A stretch of 64,000 nucleotides of DNA, from assembly GCA_024640345.1 (NCBI GenBank), contig JAHEFD010000002.1, positions 1-64,000 of the forward strand, in the 5' to 3' direction. The notes under the pieces were generated by a model. It was not told the origin of the DNA and searched no databases. It saw only the letters and a program-made list of their open reading frames with translations. Of this stretch, positions 50,259 to 58,645 are shown in pieces. Both the position numbers and the translations under genes were made by a program. The first letter of the stretch is position 1; each line of letters starts with the position of its first letter. Origin of the DNA: Woeseiaceae bacterium. GTDB taxonomy: Bacteria; Pseudomonadota; Gammaproteobacteria; Steroidobacterales; Woeseiaceae.

Positions 50259-50708
50259 ATGAGAAAAATTGTCGTTACCATCATCATCCTGGCATCTGTT
50301 GCTGTCATCGCCTTTGCTGCTGAAAATGAGAAAAGCAAAGATGTCGTTCTTCCGGCGAAAATCAGCAAGGAAGACATGACCGGAAGTATTTTTATCCGGC
50401 TTGGTACGGTCGAACAGGAGACCTACGGAACGAACACGCTGGAGGTCACCAGTATGTCGGGTAGCGACGAAAAGTTTTCATCGGGGATATTCAAAACAGG
50501 AAAACATCGTATAGAACTTACGGAAGCAGAACCATACGGCGTCGATGAGTTGATGTACATGCTGGAAGGCACGATGGTGCTGACCTCGGCGGATGGAATT
50601 GTGCAGGAGATCGGCCCCGGCGAAGCGGTGACAATTCCCAGGGAATGGACCGGAGTCCTGGAAACTGACGGATATCTCCAGTTATGGGCTTTATACTCGC
50701 GAGATTAA
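50259..50708 (+). CDS. Exported cupin-domain protein (1)
   Basis: A 149-residue protein with a signal peptide (IVVTIIILASVAVIAFA) and a single cupin domain of the Cupin_3/DUF861 kind: GVDELMYMLEGTMVLTSADG then EIGPGEAVTIPREWTG. The usual His ligands of metal cupins are largely absent (E/Y and W in their place), as in ureidoglycine-aminohydrolase-like relatives. Periplasmic. It is 24 bp after the NhaC gene and is followed by a paralogue. Function unknown; binding of a small amine or acid is possible. Confidence 0.8.
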   Translation: MRKIVVTIIILASVAVIAFAAENEKSKDVVLPAKISKEDMTGSIFIRLGTVEQETYGTNTLEVTSMSGSDEKFSSGIFKTGKHRIELTEAEPYGVDELMYMLEGTMVLTSADGIVQEIGPGEAVTIPREWTGVLETDGYLQLWALYSRD

Positions 50709-50744
50709 TCCGGACTTGATCGAAATTAAAGTGAAGAGGAAGAG

Positions 50745-51191
50745 ATGATGAGAAAATTGGTAGTTACGATAATGATTCTTGGTGCTGCAGCGGTTGCGAT
50801 TTCCGCCCATCACGAAACAGCGATCCCGGCCAAGATCAGCAAAGCCGATATGACCGGCAGTATTTTTGAGCGGGAAGACATGATTCGCACGGAGCATGAC
50901 AGTGGTAATGTCACGCTGGATGTCACGACGCTTCTGTCGAGCGACAAGAAATTTGCATCCGGCATGTACAAGTCGGGCAAGAGCCATTTCGAAGCTACCG
51001 ATCCCTATGGCGTCGACGAATTCATGTACTTCATCGAAGGTAGCGTCACGCTCACATCAGCAGATGGTTCAGTGCAAACGATCAACGCCGGCGAAGCCGT
51101 TACCCTTCCCAAGGAGTGGACGGGCATCTGGGATACCGATGGCTATACGAAAATATGGGTAATCTATTCCGAGGATGGTTCCGGACTGTAG
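50745..51191 (+). CDS. Exported cupin-domain protein (2)
   Basis: A 148-residue paralogue of the preceding cupin: RKLVVTIMILGAAAVAISA signal, then IPAKISKADMTGSIF and GVDEFMYFIEGSVTLTSADG. The two share ordered motifs throughout, so they arose by tandem duplication and then diverged. ATG 50745 and ATG 50748 are adjacent; either may be used. A heterodimer is possible, since cupins often act as two-domain proteins. Metal ligands are again poor. Function unknown. Confidence 0.8.
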   Translation: MMRKLVVTIMILGAAAVAISAHHETAIPAKISKADMTGSIFEREDMIRTEHDSGNVTLDVTTLLSSDKKFASGMYKSGKSHFEATDPYGVDEFMYFIEGSVTLTSADGSVQTINAGEAVTLPKEWTGIWDTDGYTKIWVIYSEDGSGL

Positions 51192-51368
51192 GTACTCGAA
51201 TACCCCGGATTGCACGGCACGGCATTACGTGCGAGTTTGATTAGCAGAATTTCCGGGCGCCGAGCCGCCAGTGACAGAGCGCGCGGCGTTCGCCGGCTAT
51301 TGCCTGACATCGTAATCGCCTGATGCAGCTGGTAATTCGACCGGCGCACTAGATTGAGGACAAGAATT

Positions 51369-53051
51369 ATGAGTCGCATATCGCGAAGAAAATTTTTGGG
51401 AAGTTCCGCCGCGTTGCCGCTGGGCCTTGGACTTGGAGCAGGCGTGTCGGCGCAGACGAATTCGCCGACCGGCAGCGCGACGATGATCGTCACCGGCACG
51501 AACGTCCTGACGATGGACTGGGACGCGCCCAAGGCAGAGGCGATTGCCATTCTGGACGACCGGATCCTGGCCGTCGGAACCGACGAGGAAATTCTCAGCT
51601 TCGCTAATGCCAGCACGATTAGGGTCGACGGCCGGGGCATGACCTTGACCCCTGGCTTTATCGACTCCCACAGCCATCCGCTCTTTGCCGAGGAAGCGGT
51701 TGGCGTCAACGTCAATCTTCGCCGCATCGATGATGTCAAGGAGGCGCTCGCCGGCAAAGCCGCCAACACGCCGCCCGGGCACTGGGTGCGCGGCGTCATG
51801 TACGACGATACGAAGTTCGACGACGAACGGCCGCTGAATCGTAATGACATCGACGAGGCCGTTCCGGATCATCCTGTTTACGTAGGTCATCGTGGCGGAC
51901 ATACCGGCGTCGTCAATTCGATGGCCTTCGAGATTGCGGGAGTGACAAATGACACGCCGGATCCGGTTGGAGGTCGTTTCTTCCGTGAAGGCGGTGAGCT
52001 AACGGGCAAGGTTGCTGAACATGCCGCAGACGTGTTTTTCGCAGTAGGTACGTGGCCGGTCATGGATCGTGCCGTGCGCCAGCAGTCGGCGACGATTGCG
52101 TCCAAAAACATGGCCGCTTCCGGTCTGACGTCAACGACGGACGCTTATGGGCAACTCAACGACATGGTCGCCTACCAGGATGCACGCGACGCCGGCGAGC
52201 TGTACTTCCGCGTGTCATTCATGCCCGGCGGAAACGGCAAAGTGTATGAGGGGCTGAAGATCGCAGGCATGCGTACGGGTTTTGGTGACGACATGCTTCG
52301 TATTGGTGCAGTCAAGTTTTCAGCCGACGGTTCGGCGTCCGAACGCACGATGTACATGAGTACGCCTTACGAAGGTACTGATGACCACGGCATACTGACA
52401 ATGACCCAGGAAGAGATCGACGATGCCGTTGACGATGCGGTGGCGCATGGGTTTCGAGTCGGTATCCATGCAAACGGCGATTGGACGATCGACATGGTGC
52501 TAAAGGCGTACGAGCGGGTGCTCAAGAATCACACCGGCCCGAATCCCAGGCACCGAATCGAGCATTGCTCACTGATCAACGACGATCTGCTCGCTCGAAT
52601 CAAGGCAGCAGGTGTCGTGCCGGCGCCTTTTTATACCTATGCCCATTACCACGGCAACAAGTGGGTCGACTACGGCGAAGAGAAGATGGAAAAGATGTTT
52701 GCGCACCGCAGTTTCCTCGACGCAGGCATTCCGGTCGCGCCGGCATCTGACTACACGCCGGGCCCCTATGAGCCAATGATGGCTATCCAGAGCATGGTGA
52801 CGCGCAAGGACTTTCGTGGTCGTGTGTGGGGGCCGAGTCAGCGCGTCTCGGTTACCGAGGCTATGCGCATCTGTACCGTGCACGGCGCATACGCTTCGTT
52901 CGAAGAAAACATCAAAGGCACTTTGGTGCCCGGCAAGCTCGCAGACTTCGTTCTGCTCGAGCAGGACCCGCACGACGTCGATCCGGATGCGATCAAAGAC
53001 ATAAAAATTATCAGAACGGTAATGGGTGGTCGCACTGTTTATGAAGCATAG
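51369..53051 (+). CDS. Tat-exported YtcJ-like amidohydrolase (copy 3)
   Basis: A 560-residue amidohydrolase 3 family enzyme with twin-arginine signal SRRKFLGSSAALPLG (start ATG 51369, GAGGA upstream), unlike the three lipoprotein relatives in this window. Motifs: GFIDSHSHPLF (HxH), IHANGDWTIDMV, RIEHCSLIND and APASDYTPG (catalytic Asp). It probably folds with its metal in the cytoplasm and is then exported. Its stop lies 11 bases inside the next amidohydrolase gene. Substrate unknown. Confidence 0.87.
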   Translation: MSRISRRKFLGSSAALPLGLGLGAGVSAQTNSPTGSATMIVTGTNVLTMDWDAPKAEAIAILDDRILAVGTDEEILSFANASTIRVDGRGMTLTPGFIDSHSHPLFAEEAVGVNVNLRRIDDVKEALAGKAANTPPGHWVRGVMYDDTKFDDERPLNRNDIDEAVPDHPVYVGHRGGHTGVVNSMAFEIAGVTNDTPDPVGGRFFREGGELTGKVAEHAADVFFAVGTWPVMDRAVRQQSATIASKNMAASGLTSTTDAYGQLNDMVAYQDARDAGELYFRVSFMPGGNGKVYEGLKIAGMRTGFGDDMLRIGAVKFSADGSASERTMYMSTPYEGTDDHGILTMTQEEIDDAVDDAVAHGFRVGIHANGDWTIDMVLKAYERVLKNHTGPNPRHRIEHCSLINDDLLARIKAAGVVPAPFYTYAHYHGNKWVDYGEEKMEKMFAHRSFLDAGIPVAPASDYTPGPYEPMMAIQSMVTRKDFRGRVWGPSQRVSVTEAMRICTVHGAYASFEENIKGTLVPGKLADFVLLEQDPHDVDPDAIKDIKIIRTVMGGRTVYEA

Positions 53052-54750
53052 CGCGTGGTTGTTGTCGGTACTGTTGCTGGCAGCCTGCGGTTCCGGGCAG
53101 CAAGCTGACACCGGTGTCGACCGGGTTTTCCTGAACGGTGCTATCTATACGCTGGACGAATCTCAACCGTGGGCGGAAGCTGTCGCCGTTGTCGGCAACG
53201 AAATTGTCTACGTCGGTGACACGGAGGGCGCGCTGGCTTTGGCAGGCGATAGCACCGTAAAGCATGACCTTGCCGGGAAAATGCTGTTGCCGGGTCTTAT
53301 CGATACCCACATGCACCCGATCAGCGGTGGCGCTTATGCCAAAGCCCTGAGTCTCGAGACCGCGGGCACCGTTGATGGCTGGATCGAGGCCATCGCTGAG
53401 TATGCGGAGGCCAATCCTGATGCACCCCTGATCTTTGGCTATGGATGGCTTTCGACGACCTTTGGCCCGGAAGGGCCACAGCGCCAGATGATCGATGCAA
53501 TCGAGTCTGACAGGCCCGTGTTGATCATGGATGAGGGCTTTCATGGCGCATGGGCGAATACCCGTGCATTGGAGGAACTCAATATTACGCAGGACACGGC
53601 GGATCCGGTTCCAGGCTTCAGTTATTACAAGCGTGACCGGAACGGCGATGCCACAGGTTACCTGCTCGAGGGAACGGCAGGCATGGCCATGCAGGCGCTC
53701 AATGTCATCACAGAGGATGTTGTAGTCGAAGGCACCGCATTCGTAATCGACGTGCTCAACGCCTATGGCGTGACATCAGCCTACGACGCCGGCGCGGGTG
53801 ACCATGGAGACAATCTGCACAATATCCTGGCCCGCCTTGAATCCGGTGGTGATCTTTCCATTCGGCTGGTGGGTTCCTATCGACCGTCTGGTCCCCAGGA
53901 CGTTTCCGAAGCGGTAGCGCGTGCCGCCAACTGGCGCGACTCGATGAAAGGCAGGAACTATCACTACCGGGTTCTGAAGATAATGCAGGACGGAACGATC
54001 GAGGGCCGCACGGCCGCCATGTTCGAGGACTACCAGGGTGAACCCGGAAATAGCGGTGAGTCGGTTTTCACGGAGGCGGAAATGGCTGAAATGGTGGTCG
54101 GTGCCGCCGGCCAGGATATCGACGTGCATATTCATGCCCTCGGGGAACGGGCGATACACGAGGCGCTCAATGCAATCGAAGCGGCACGAGCCGCGCACCC
54201 GGACAGCAGTACCCGATACGCGATCTGCCACATCGAAGTCATCACGGATCAGGATTTGCCACGTTTCGCCGAACTCGATGTCATCGCACAGAGCACGCCG
54301 CTATGGGCGTCTTACGATACCTACGGTGAGCAGTTTGTCAGCGCGGATCAATTCAATCGATTCTGGCGCTTTAACAGCCTGAAAAAGCTCGGTGTTCGGC
54401 TGACCTGGGGCAGCGATTTCCCGGCGAGCGGTGCCGGAATGCTTGGCATGTCGCCGATCTACCAGATGGAAATTGGTCACACGCGACAGAATGCGGGAGA
54501 GCCCGATGCGCCGATCCAGCCGCGCGAAACGGAGCGTGTCGATATTGATGGAATGATTCGCGGCTACACAATTGATGGTGCGTATCAGCTTCACATGGAA
54601 GACGAGATCGGATCGATTGAAGTGGGCAAGAAGGCCGACCTCGTGGTCCTGGACCGGAACCTGTTCGAGACAGATACCTACGAGATCCATGAGGCAGAGG
54701 TTCTGATGACCATCATGGACGGCGAAATCGTCTACGAGGCCGCTAACTAG
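53041..54750 (+). CDS. YtcJ-like amidohydrolase lipoprotein (copy 4)
   Basis: A 569-residue amidohydrolase with lipobox LAACG after a short signal; the start at ATG 53041 overlaps the previous stop by 11 bp. Motifs: GLIDTHMHP (HxH), KIMQDGTIEGRTA, VHIHALGERAIHEALN, CHIEVITD and LTWGSDFPAS. It is clearly different in sequence from the three others, so the four are an old family expansion, not recent duplicates. With the Tat version directly before it, two amidohydrolases with different export routes are made from one message. Confidence 0.87.
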   Translation: MKHSAWLLSVLLLAACGSGQQADTGVDRVFLNGAIYTLDESQPWAEAVAVVGNEIVYVGDTEGALALAGDSTVKHDLAGKMLLPGLIDTHMHPISGGAYAKALSLETAGTVDGWIEAIAEYAEANPDAPLIFGYGWLSTTFGPEGPQRQMIDAIESDRPVLIMDEGFHGAWANTRALEELNITQDTADPVPGFSYYKRDRNGDATGYLLEGTAGMAMQALNVITEDVVVEGTAFVIDVLNAYGVTSAYDAGAGDHGDNLHNILARLESGGDLSIRLVGSYRPSGPQDVSEAVARAANWRDSMKGRNYHYRVLKIMQDGTIEGRTAAMFEDYQGEPGNSGESVFTEAEMAEMVVGAAGQDIDVHIHALGERAIHEALNAIEAARAAHPDSSTRYAICHIEVITDQDLPRFAELDVIAQSTPLWASYDTYGEQFVSADQFNRFWRFNSLKKLGVRLTWGSDFPASGAGMLGMSPIYQMEIGHTRQNAGEPDAPIQPRETERVDIDGMIRGYTIDGAYQLHMEDEIGSIEVGKKADLVVLDRNLFETDTYEIHEAEVLMTIMDGEIVYEAAN

Positions 54751-54900
54751 CCCAAAAATCGGGTCGGACCCAATTTCAGGGCCTTTCCCGCTACCGCACA
54801 ATATTGATGGAAAATGGATCCGATCCGTTTCCCTGTGTAACCAAACACAGCCAGCCTGGCTATAAGCAGCAAAACCACCGAATTACCGAGAGGAATGAAG

Positions 54901-55830
54901 ATGAGTAAATTATGGCTGGCCCTGGTGCCCCTGCTGACTGCAATGCCCCTGGCGGCGGGTGCTGCAGAAATTACGATTGGCGAACTGCCGGACAACACGG
55001 TCTGGTATTTGCACGCCGACCTTGAGGAAATGCGGAAATCCGAATCGGGCAGTCGCATCTACAAGTGGTTCGAGGACGAGGTCGCAGTGGAAGTCAACGA
55101 CGAGCTTGGTATCGATCTGAACAGGGAGGTCAACACGATAACCGCATTCTCCGACTCCACGAATGGCACGGTGATGATTGTCGACGGGCCGATCAGCACA
55201 GCGACCCGGGAAAAAATGCTGGCGCTTGCTCGCACGGAGTCGACGGTCGAAACACGCAGCCACAAGGGAATGGAGTACTACTTTATTGGAGAGGGACCAG
55301 AACGCAAATCCCACAACGGTGATCTTTTTGATGATCTCGAAGACGCGTCTTACTCGAGTTTCGCCCTTAAAGGGAAGGCGATTGTCGCAGCCAGCGAAGA
55401 TCAGCTGAAGGAATTGCTGGATAACGGCGGCAAAATCGCAGGTTCCGGCAGTCACGATGGTGCGCTATTTGTCATTTCCGCGGACAAGAGCTTTGTACAG
55501 GCGGGCATGCGAACTGACGCGCTGGACGATGACGGCGGTGACAACTGGGAATCGAATATTTTACGTAATACCAAGCAGGCAGCGCTGCTGGTTTCAGACA
55601 GTTCAGGCATGATCGCCGTTCAGGCGAAACTGGTGTCGACGGACCCTAAAATGGCCCAGGCCATAGGTGGCATCGTCAATGGCCTGCTCGCGCTACAGGC
55701 CTTTAACTCGGAACTCGGCCCGGAGATACAGAGCCTTATCCGGAATACTAAGGTCGTTGTAAGTGATGCGATCCTGTCGATCAACACCGTGATTGATCCT
55801 GATATGGTCGTATCGGTACTGGAAGACTAG
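54901..55830 (+). CDS. Exported protein of unknown function upstream of ECF sigma factor
   Basis: A 309-residue protein with a signal peptide (LWLALVPLLTAMPLAAGAAE). ATG 54901 was chosen over 54895 because it has GAGAGGA at proper spacing. The mature part is mixed alpha/beta with VWYLHADLEEMRKSESG near the start and an apparent internal repeat of beta-rich segments, but no catalytic motif I recognise. It lies 40 bp upstream of the sigma factor gene and may be the periplasmic sensor or a target of that system. Confidence 0.7.
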   Translation: MSKLWLALVPLLTAMPLAAGAAEITIGELPDNTVWYLHADLEEMRKSESGSRIYKWFEDEVAVEVNDELGIDLNREVNTITAFSDSTNGTVMIVDGPISTATREKMLALARTESTVETRSHKGMEYYFIGEGPERKSHNGDLFDDLEDASYSSFALKGKAIVAASEDQLKELLDNGGKIAGSGSHDGALFVISADKSFVQAGMRTDALDDDGGDNWESNILRNTKQAALLVSDSSGMIAVQAKLVSTDPKMAQAIGGIVNGLLALQAFNSELGPEIQSLIRNTKVVVSDAILSINTVIDPDMVVSVLED

Positions 55831-55869
55831 CTGCCAGGCAGATGATTTACTGGCGGGGAAGGATTGCGA

Positions 55870-56427
55870 TTGTTAAGTGATGAAGAGCTCGTGGAAGCGT
55901 CATTGCGGGGTAGCGCTTCGGCGTTCGATGAACTGGTTGAGCGCTACCAGGAGCGCCTGTTGCGGTTTCTCCTCACTCGCTCGTCTTGTCGTGCCGATGC
56001 AGAGGACGCAGTTCAGGACACATTTATCAGCGCCTACCGTTACCTCGCGAGCTTCGATTCCCGCTGGCGATTCAGCACCTGGATCTACAGGATTGCGCTG
56101 CGAAATCTTGGAAAACAGCAACGCCAGGTCTACCACGAATCCGACGCTTTGCTTGCGGGAACCGATGACCCGATGCAGGACTGTATCGACCGGTCGGAAC
56201 GTGAAAATGTCTGGATTGCGGCAAAACGATTGCTGTCAGGTGATGCCTATGCCGCCATGTGGCTTCGGTATGTCGAGGATATGTCCGTGAAAGAAATCGC
56301 AAGGGCGCTCGATAAATCGCTGTCCTGGACAAAGGTAACCTTGTTGCGAGGCCGGCGCCGGCTGACCGCTGAGTTAGCCGTCGAGCGTCCTGGTAGAGTG
56401 CAGAGAGAAAGTTATGGACAAATTTGA
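55870..56427 (+). CDS. ECF-type RNA polymerase sigma factor
   Basis: A 185-residue sigma-70 family protein with only regions 2 and 4. Region 2: SAFDELVERYQERLLRFLL to DAVQDTFISAYRYLASFDSRWRFSTWIYRIALRN. Region 4: YAAMWLRYVEDMSVKEIARALDKSLSWTKVTLLRGRRRL, the DNA-binding helix-turn-helix. No ATG exists near the front; TTG 55870 has AAGGA at good spacing. ECF factors turn on envelope-stress genes when released by an anti-sigma. The downstream gene overlaps by 14 bp and fits that role. Confidence 0.88.
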   Translation: MLSDEELVEASLRGSASAFDELVERYQERLLRFLLTRSSCRADAEDAVQDTFISAYRYLASFDSRWRFSTWIYRIALRNLGKQQRQVYHESDALLAGTDDPMQDCIDRSERENVWIAAKRLLSGDAYAAMWLRYVEDMSVKEIARALDKSLSWTKVTLLRGRRRLTAELAVERPGRVQRESYGQI

Positions 56428-56842
56428 AAAAAGACTAAAGCATGATGCGGATGCTGTGCGGGCGGAGGTTTCCCCGGAACTCAGATCCCGCATTGATGCG
56501 TCATTGCATGCTGTGGAGCGGGTTGGCGCTACGCCGGCCAGGCGAACCTCTCCTGCGACCTTGTGGTGGGCAAGTAGCCTGACCGGGCTGGCGGCAGTAC
56601 TGGTCATGCTGGTTGTCGCCAACCTGGCCGGGCCCGATGCGGATCCGGTTCAGGAAGATATTGCCGCCGGCGTGACGGAGCCACCTGTCCCGATCGAGTT
56701 TTCGCAGCCCTTGCTGGCGCCAAACCTTCATATTCGGTCCGCAGATTTCACCAGCCCGCTCGAGGAGGAGCTTCTGAAGCTCCAGGCTGATATTGAAAAG
56801 GCACGCGAGAATGTGCGAAAGGACATAGATTTCACATTCTGA
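56414..56842 (+). CDS. Probable anti-sigma factor (single-pass membrane protein)
   Basis: A 142-residue protein with an N-terminal cytoplasmic part of about 55 residues (KFEKRLKHDADAVRAEVSPELRSRI), one membrane helix (LWWASSLTGLAAVLVMLVVANLAG) and a periplasmic tail of about 65 residues rich in Pro at first, then helical. The gene overlaps the sigma factor stop and the topology is that of an anti-sigma. The zinc-binding HxxxCxxC of ZAS-type anti-sigmas is missing. Assignment by context; the regulon is unknown. Confidence 0.72.
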   Translation: MDKFEKRLKHDADAVRAEVSPELRSRIDASLHAVERVGATPARRTSPATLWWASSLTGLAAVLVMLVVANLAGPDADPVQEDIAAGVTEPPVPIEFSQPLLAPNLHIRSADFTSPLEEELLKLQADIEKARENVRKDIDFTF

Positions 56843-57228
56843 AGCGTTGAGTCCGCTCGTCGACCAGATTGAGATCCAGTCGCATGAGGGAGTTTGATCT
56901 CACTATACTAATTTCATTGGTAATCAACGCCTTGCTTCGACGCTAGCATAGATTTTCATGAGTGTCTCTAGTGGAAATCAACAAGCGAATCTACTATCCT
57001 CGGCACTAGTCGGGATTGTTTGGTTGAGGTGACCGGACGCCCGTCAATAGTCAGTTCGCTAATCAGAAAAAAAGCGACAAAACGAACGACTGGCCAAGGC
57101 TTGTCGCGGGGGATTCACCTTTTAGAAAACCATTGAAAAAATACGCGTGCTGATCGATTCAAGACCGGCGGTTCGACTGCAACCACGGAACTCATTCGAA
57201 AAATCTTAGAAATAAGGATGCAATAGGT
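56843..57228. other. 386-bp intergenic region upstream of the cytochrome oxidase operon
   Basis: No open frame or RNA gene was seen. It is more A/T-rich than the genes, with runs of A near 57066-57072 and 57133-57139. A TATACT at about 56905 is the best -10 candidate, but no matching -35 lies 16-18 bases upstream. It presumably holds the oxidase promoter and its regulator sites. Confidence 0.5.
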
Positions 57229-58581
57229 ATGCCTTTAGCAATTGCACTCATCCTGCTTGTTGTTGGAACTCTGGTATTTCATTTCCTGAGCCCTTGGACC
57301 TTCACGCCGTTGGCGTCGAACTGGAGCCAGATTGACGACACTATCGACATCACGTTTGTGGTGTGTGGCATCGTCTTCGTCGCGGTCAACCTGTTCATGG
57401 CATATGCCGTTGTCAAATACCGGGCGAAGGAAGGTTCAAAAGCAGCCTACGATCCGGAAAACAAGAAACTCGAGACCATTCTGACGATCGTTACCGCCGT
57501 CGGTGTCGCAGCGATGCTGACGCCGGGACTGTTCGTCTGGGGTGAGTTTGTTGACGTACCTGACGACGCGATGGAAATCGAAGCTATCGGTCAGCAATGG
57601 CACTGGACTTATCGACTGCCAGGCAAGGATGGCCAGTTCGGCAACGTGGACTCATTACGCATGACGAATGACAACCCATTCGGAATGGATCCGGACGATC
57701 CACTCGGTCAGGATGATGTCCTTGTCTACAACCCCGAAGTGCACCTTCCCGTCAACGTGCCGGTTAAGGTCAACCTGCGATCCAAAGACGTATTGCATGA
57801 TTTCGCAGTTGCGCAATTCCGCGTCAAGATGGACCTCGTGCCGGGAATGGAGACTTATCTCTGGTTCGAACCGACGGTGACGGGTTCCTATGAAGTCCTT
57901 TGCGAAGAGCTTTGTGGTATCGCCCATCATACGATGCGCGGTGCGGTGGTCGTCGACGAACAGGCAGATTTTGACGCCTGGCTTGCCAGCAATCCGACCT
58001 ATGCCGAAACCCAGGTCGCCAGCAGCGGTAACGCGGCACTTGGTGCGGCACAGTACGCGGTTTGCGCCGCCTGCCATGGGCAGCAGGGTGAAGGGCTGCA
58101 GGCATTGAATGCGCCGAAGATTGCAGGCCAGAGCCCGTGGTACCTGAAACGCCAGATCCAGAATTACAAGGCCGGGATGCGAGGCGTCCACGAAAATGAC
58201 ATTTTTGGCAAGCAAATGGCGCCGATGGCGGCAACGCTGGTTAATGATGCTGCCATCGACAACGTCATTGCTCATATAGCGACATTCCCGGACAACCCTT
58301 CACCGGCGACCGTTGATGGTGACGTAGCGAATGGCCAGCGCCTGTACAACACCTGCGCTTACTGCCATGGCAAGGATGGAGCCGGCATCCAGGCGATCAA
58401 TGCGCCGAGAATGGCCGGAATGACTGACTGGTACCTCGTCAACCAGCTGAAGAACTTCCGCGCAGGCGTTCGTGGCCAGCATCCACAGGACTTCTATGGC
58501 AAGCAAATGGGCTTCATGGGCAGGACCATTCATAGCGACGAATTGATCAACGACCTGGTCGCGTACATCAATACGCTCTAA
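57229..58581 (+). CDS. coxB: Cytochrome c oxidase subunit II fused to two cytochrome c domains (caa3 type)
   Basis: A 450-residue subunit II. Two N-terminal helices are followed by the cupredoxin domain with the CuA site: His in VLHDFAVAQF and CEELCGIAHHTM (Cys, Glu, Cys, His, Met). After about residue 255 come two cytochrome c domains, each with CxxCH: CAACHGQQGEG near residue 280 and CAYCHGKDGAG near residue 370. Most caa3 enzymes carry one such domain, so two is unusual. The two haem domains would deliver electrons straight to CuA. First gene of the oxidase operon. Confidence 0.93.
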   Translation: MPLAIALILLVVGTLVFHFLSPWTFTPLASNWSQIDDTIDITFVVCGIVFVAVNLFMAYAVVKYRAKEGSKAAYDPENKKLETILTIVTAVGVAAMLTPGLFVWGEFVDVPDDAMEIEAIGQQWHWTYRLPGKDGQFGNVDSLRMTNDNPFGMDPDDPLGQDDVLVYNPEVHLPVNVPVKVNLRSKDVLHDFAVAQFRVKMDLVPGMETYLWFEPTVTGSYEVLCEELCGIAHHTMRGAVVVDEQADFDAWLASNPTYAETQVASSGNAALGAAQYAVCAACHGQQGEGLQALNAPKIAGQSPWYLKRQIQNYKAGMRGVHENDIFGKQMAPMAATLVNDAAIDNVIAHIATFPDNPSPATVDGDVANGQRLYNTCAYCHGKDGAGIQAINAPRMAGMTDWYLVNQLKNFRAGVRGQHPQDFYGKQMGFMGRTIHSDELINDLVAYINTL

Positions 58582-58645
58582 GGCCGGATCGGAACCATAT
58601 TCATCTGATGTTATTAAATTACAAGACAGCATTAAGGGGATCTTG

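Noticed and set aside
56895-56935. TATACT as the promoter of the oxidase operon
   Set aside because: No acceptable -35 hexamer at 16-18 bp, and it is more than 300 bp from coxB; noted only in the intergenic entry.
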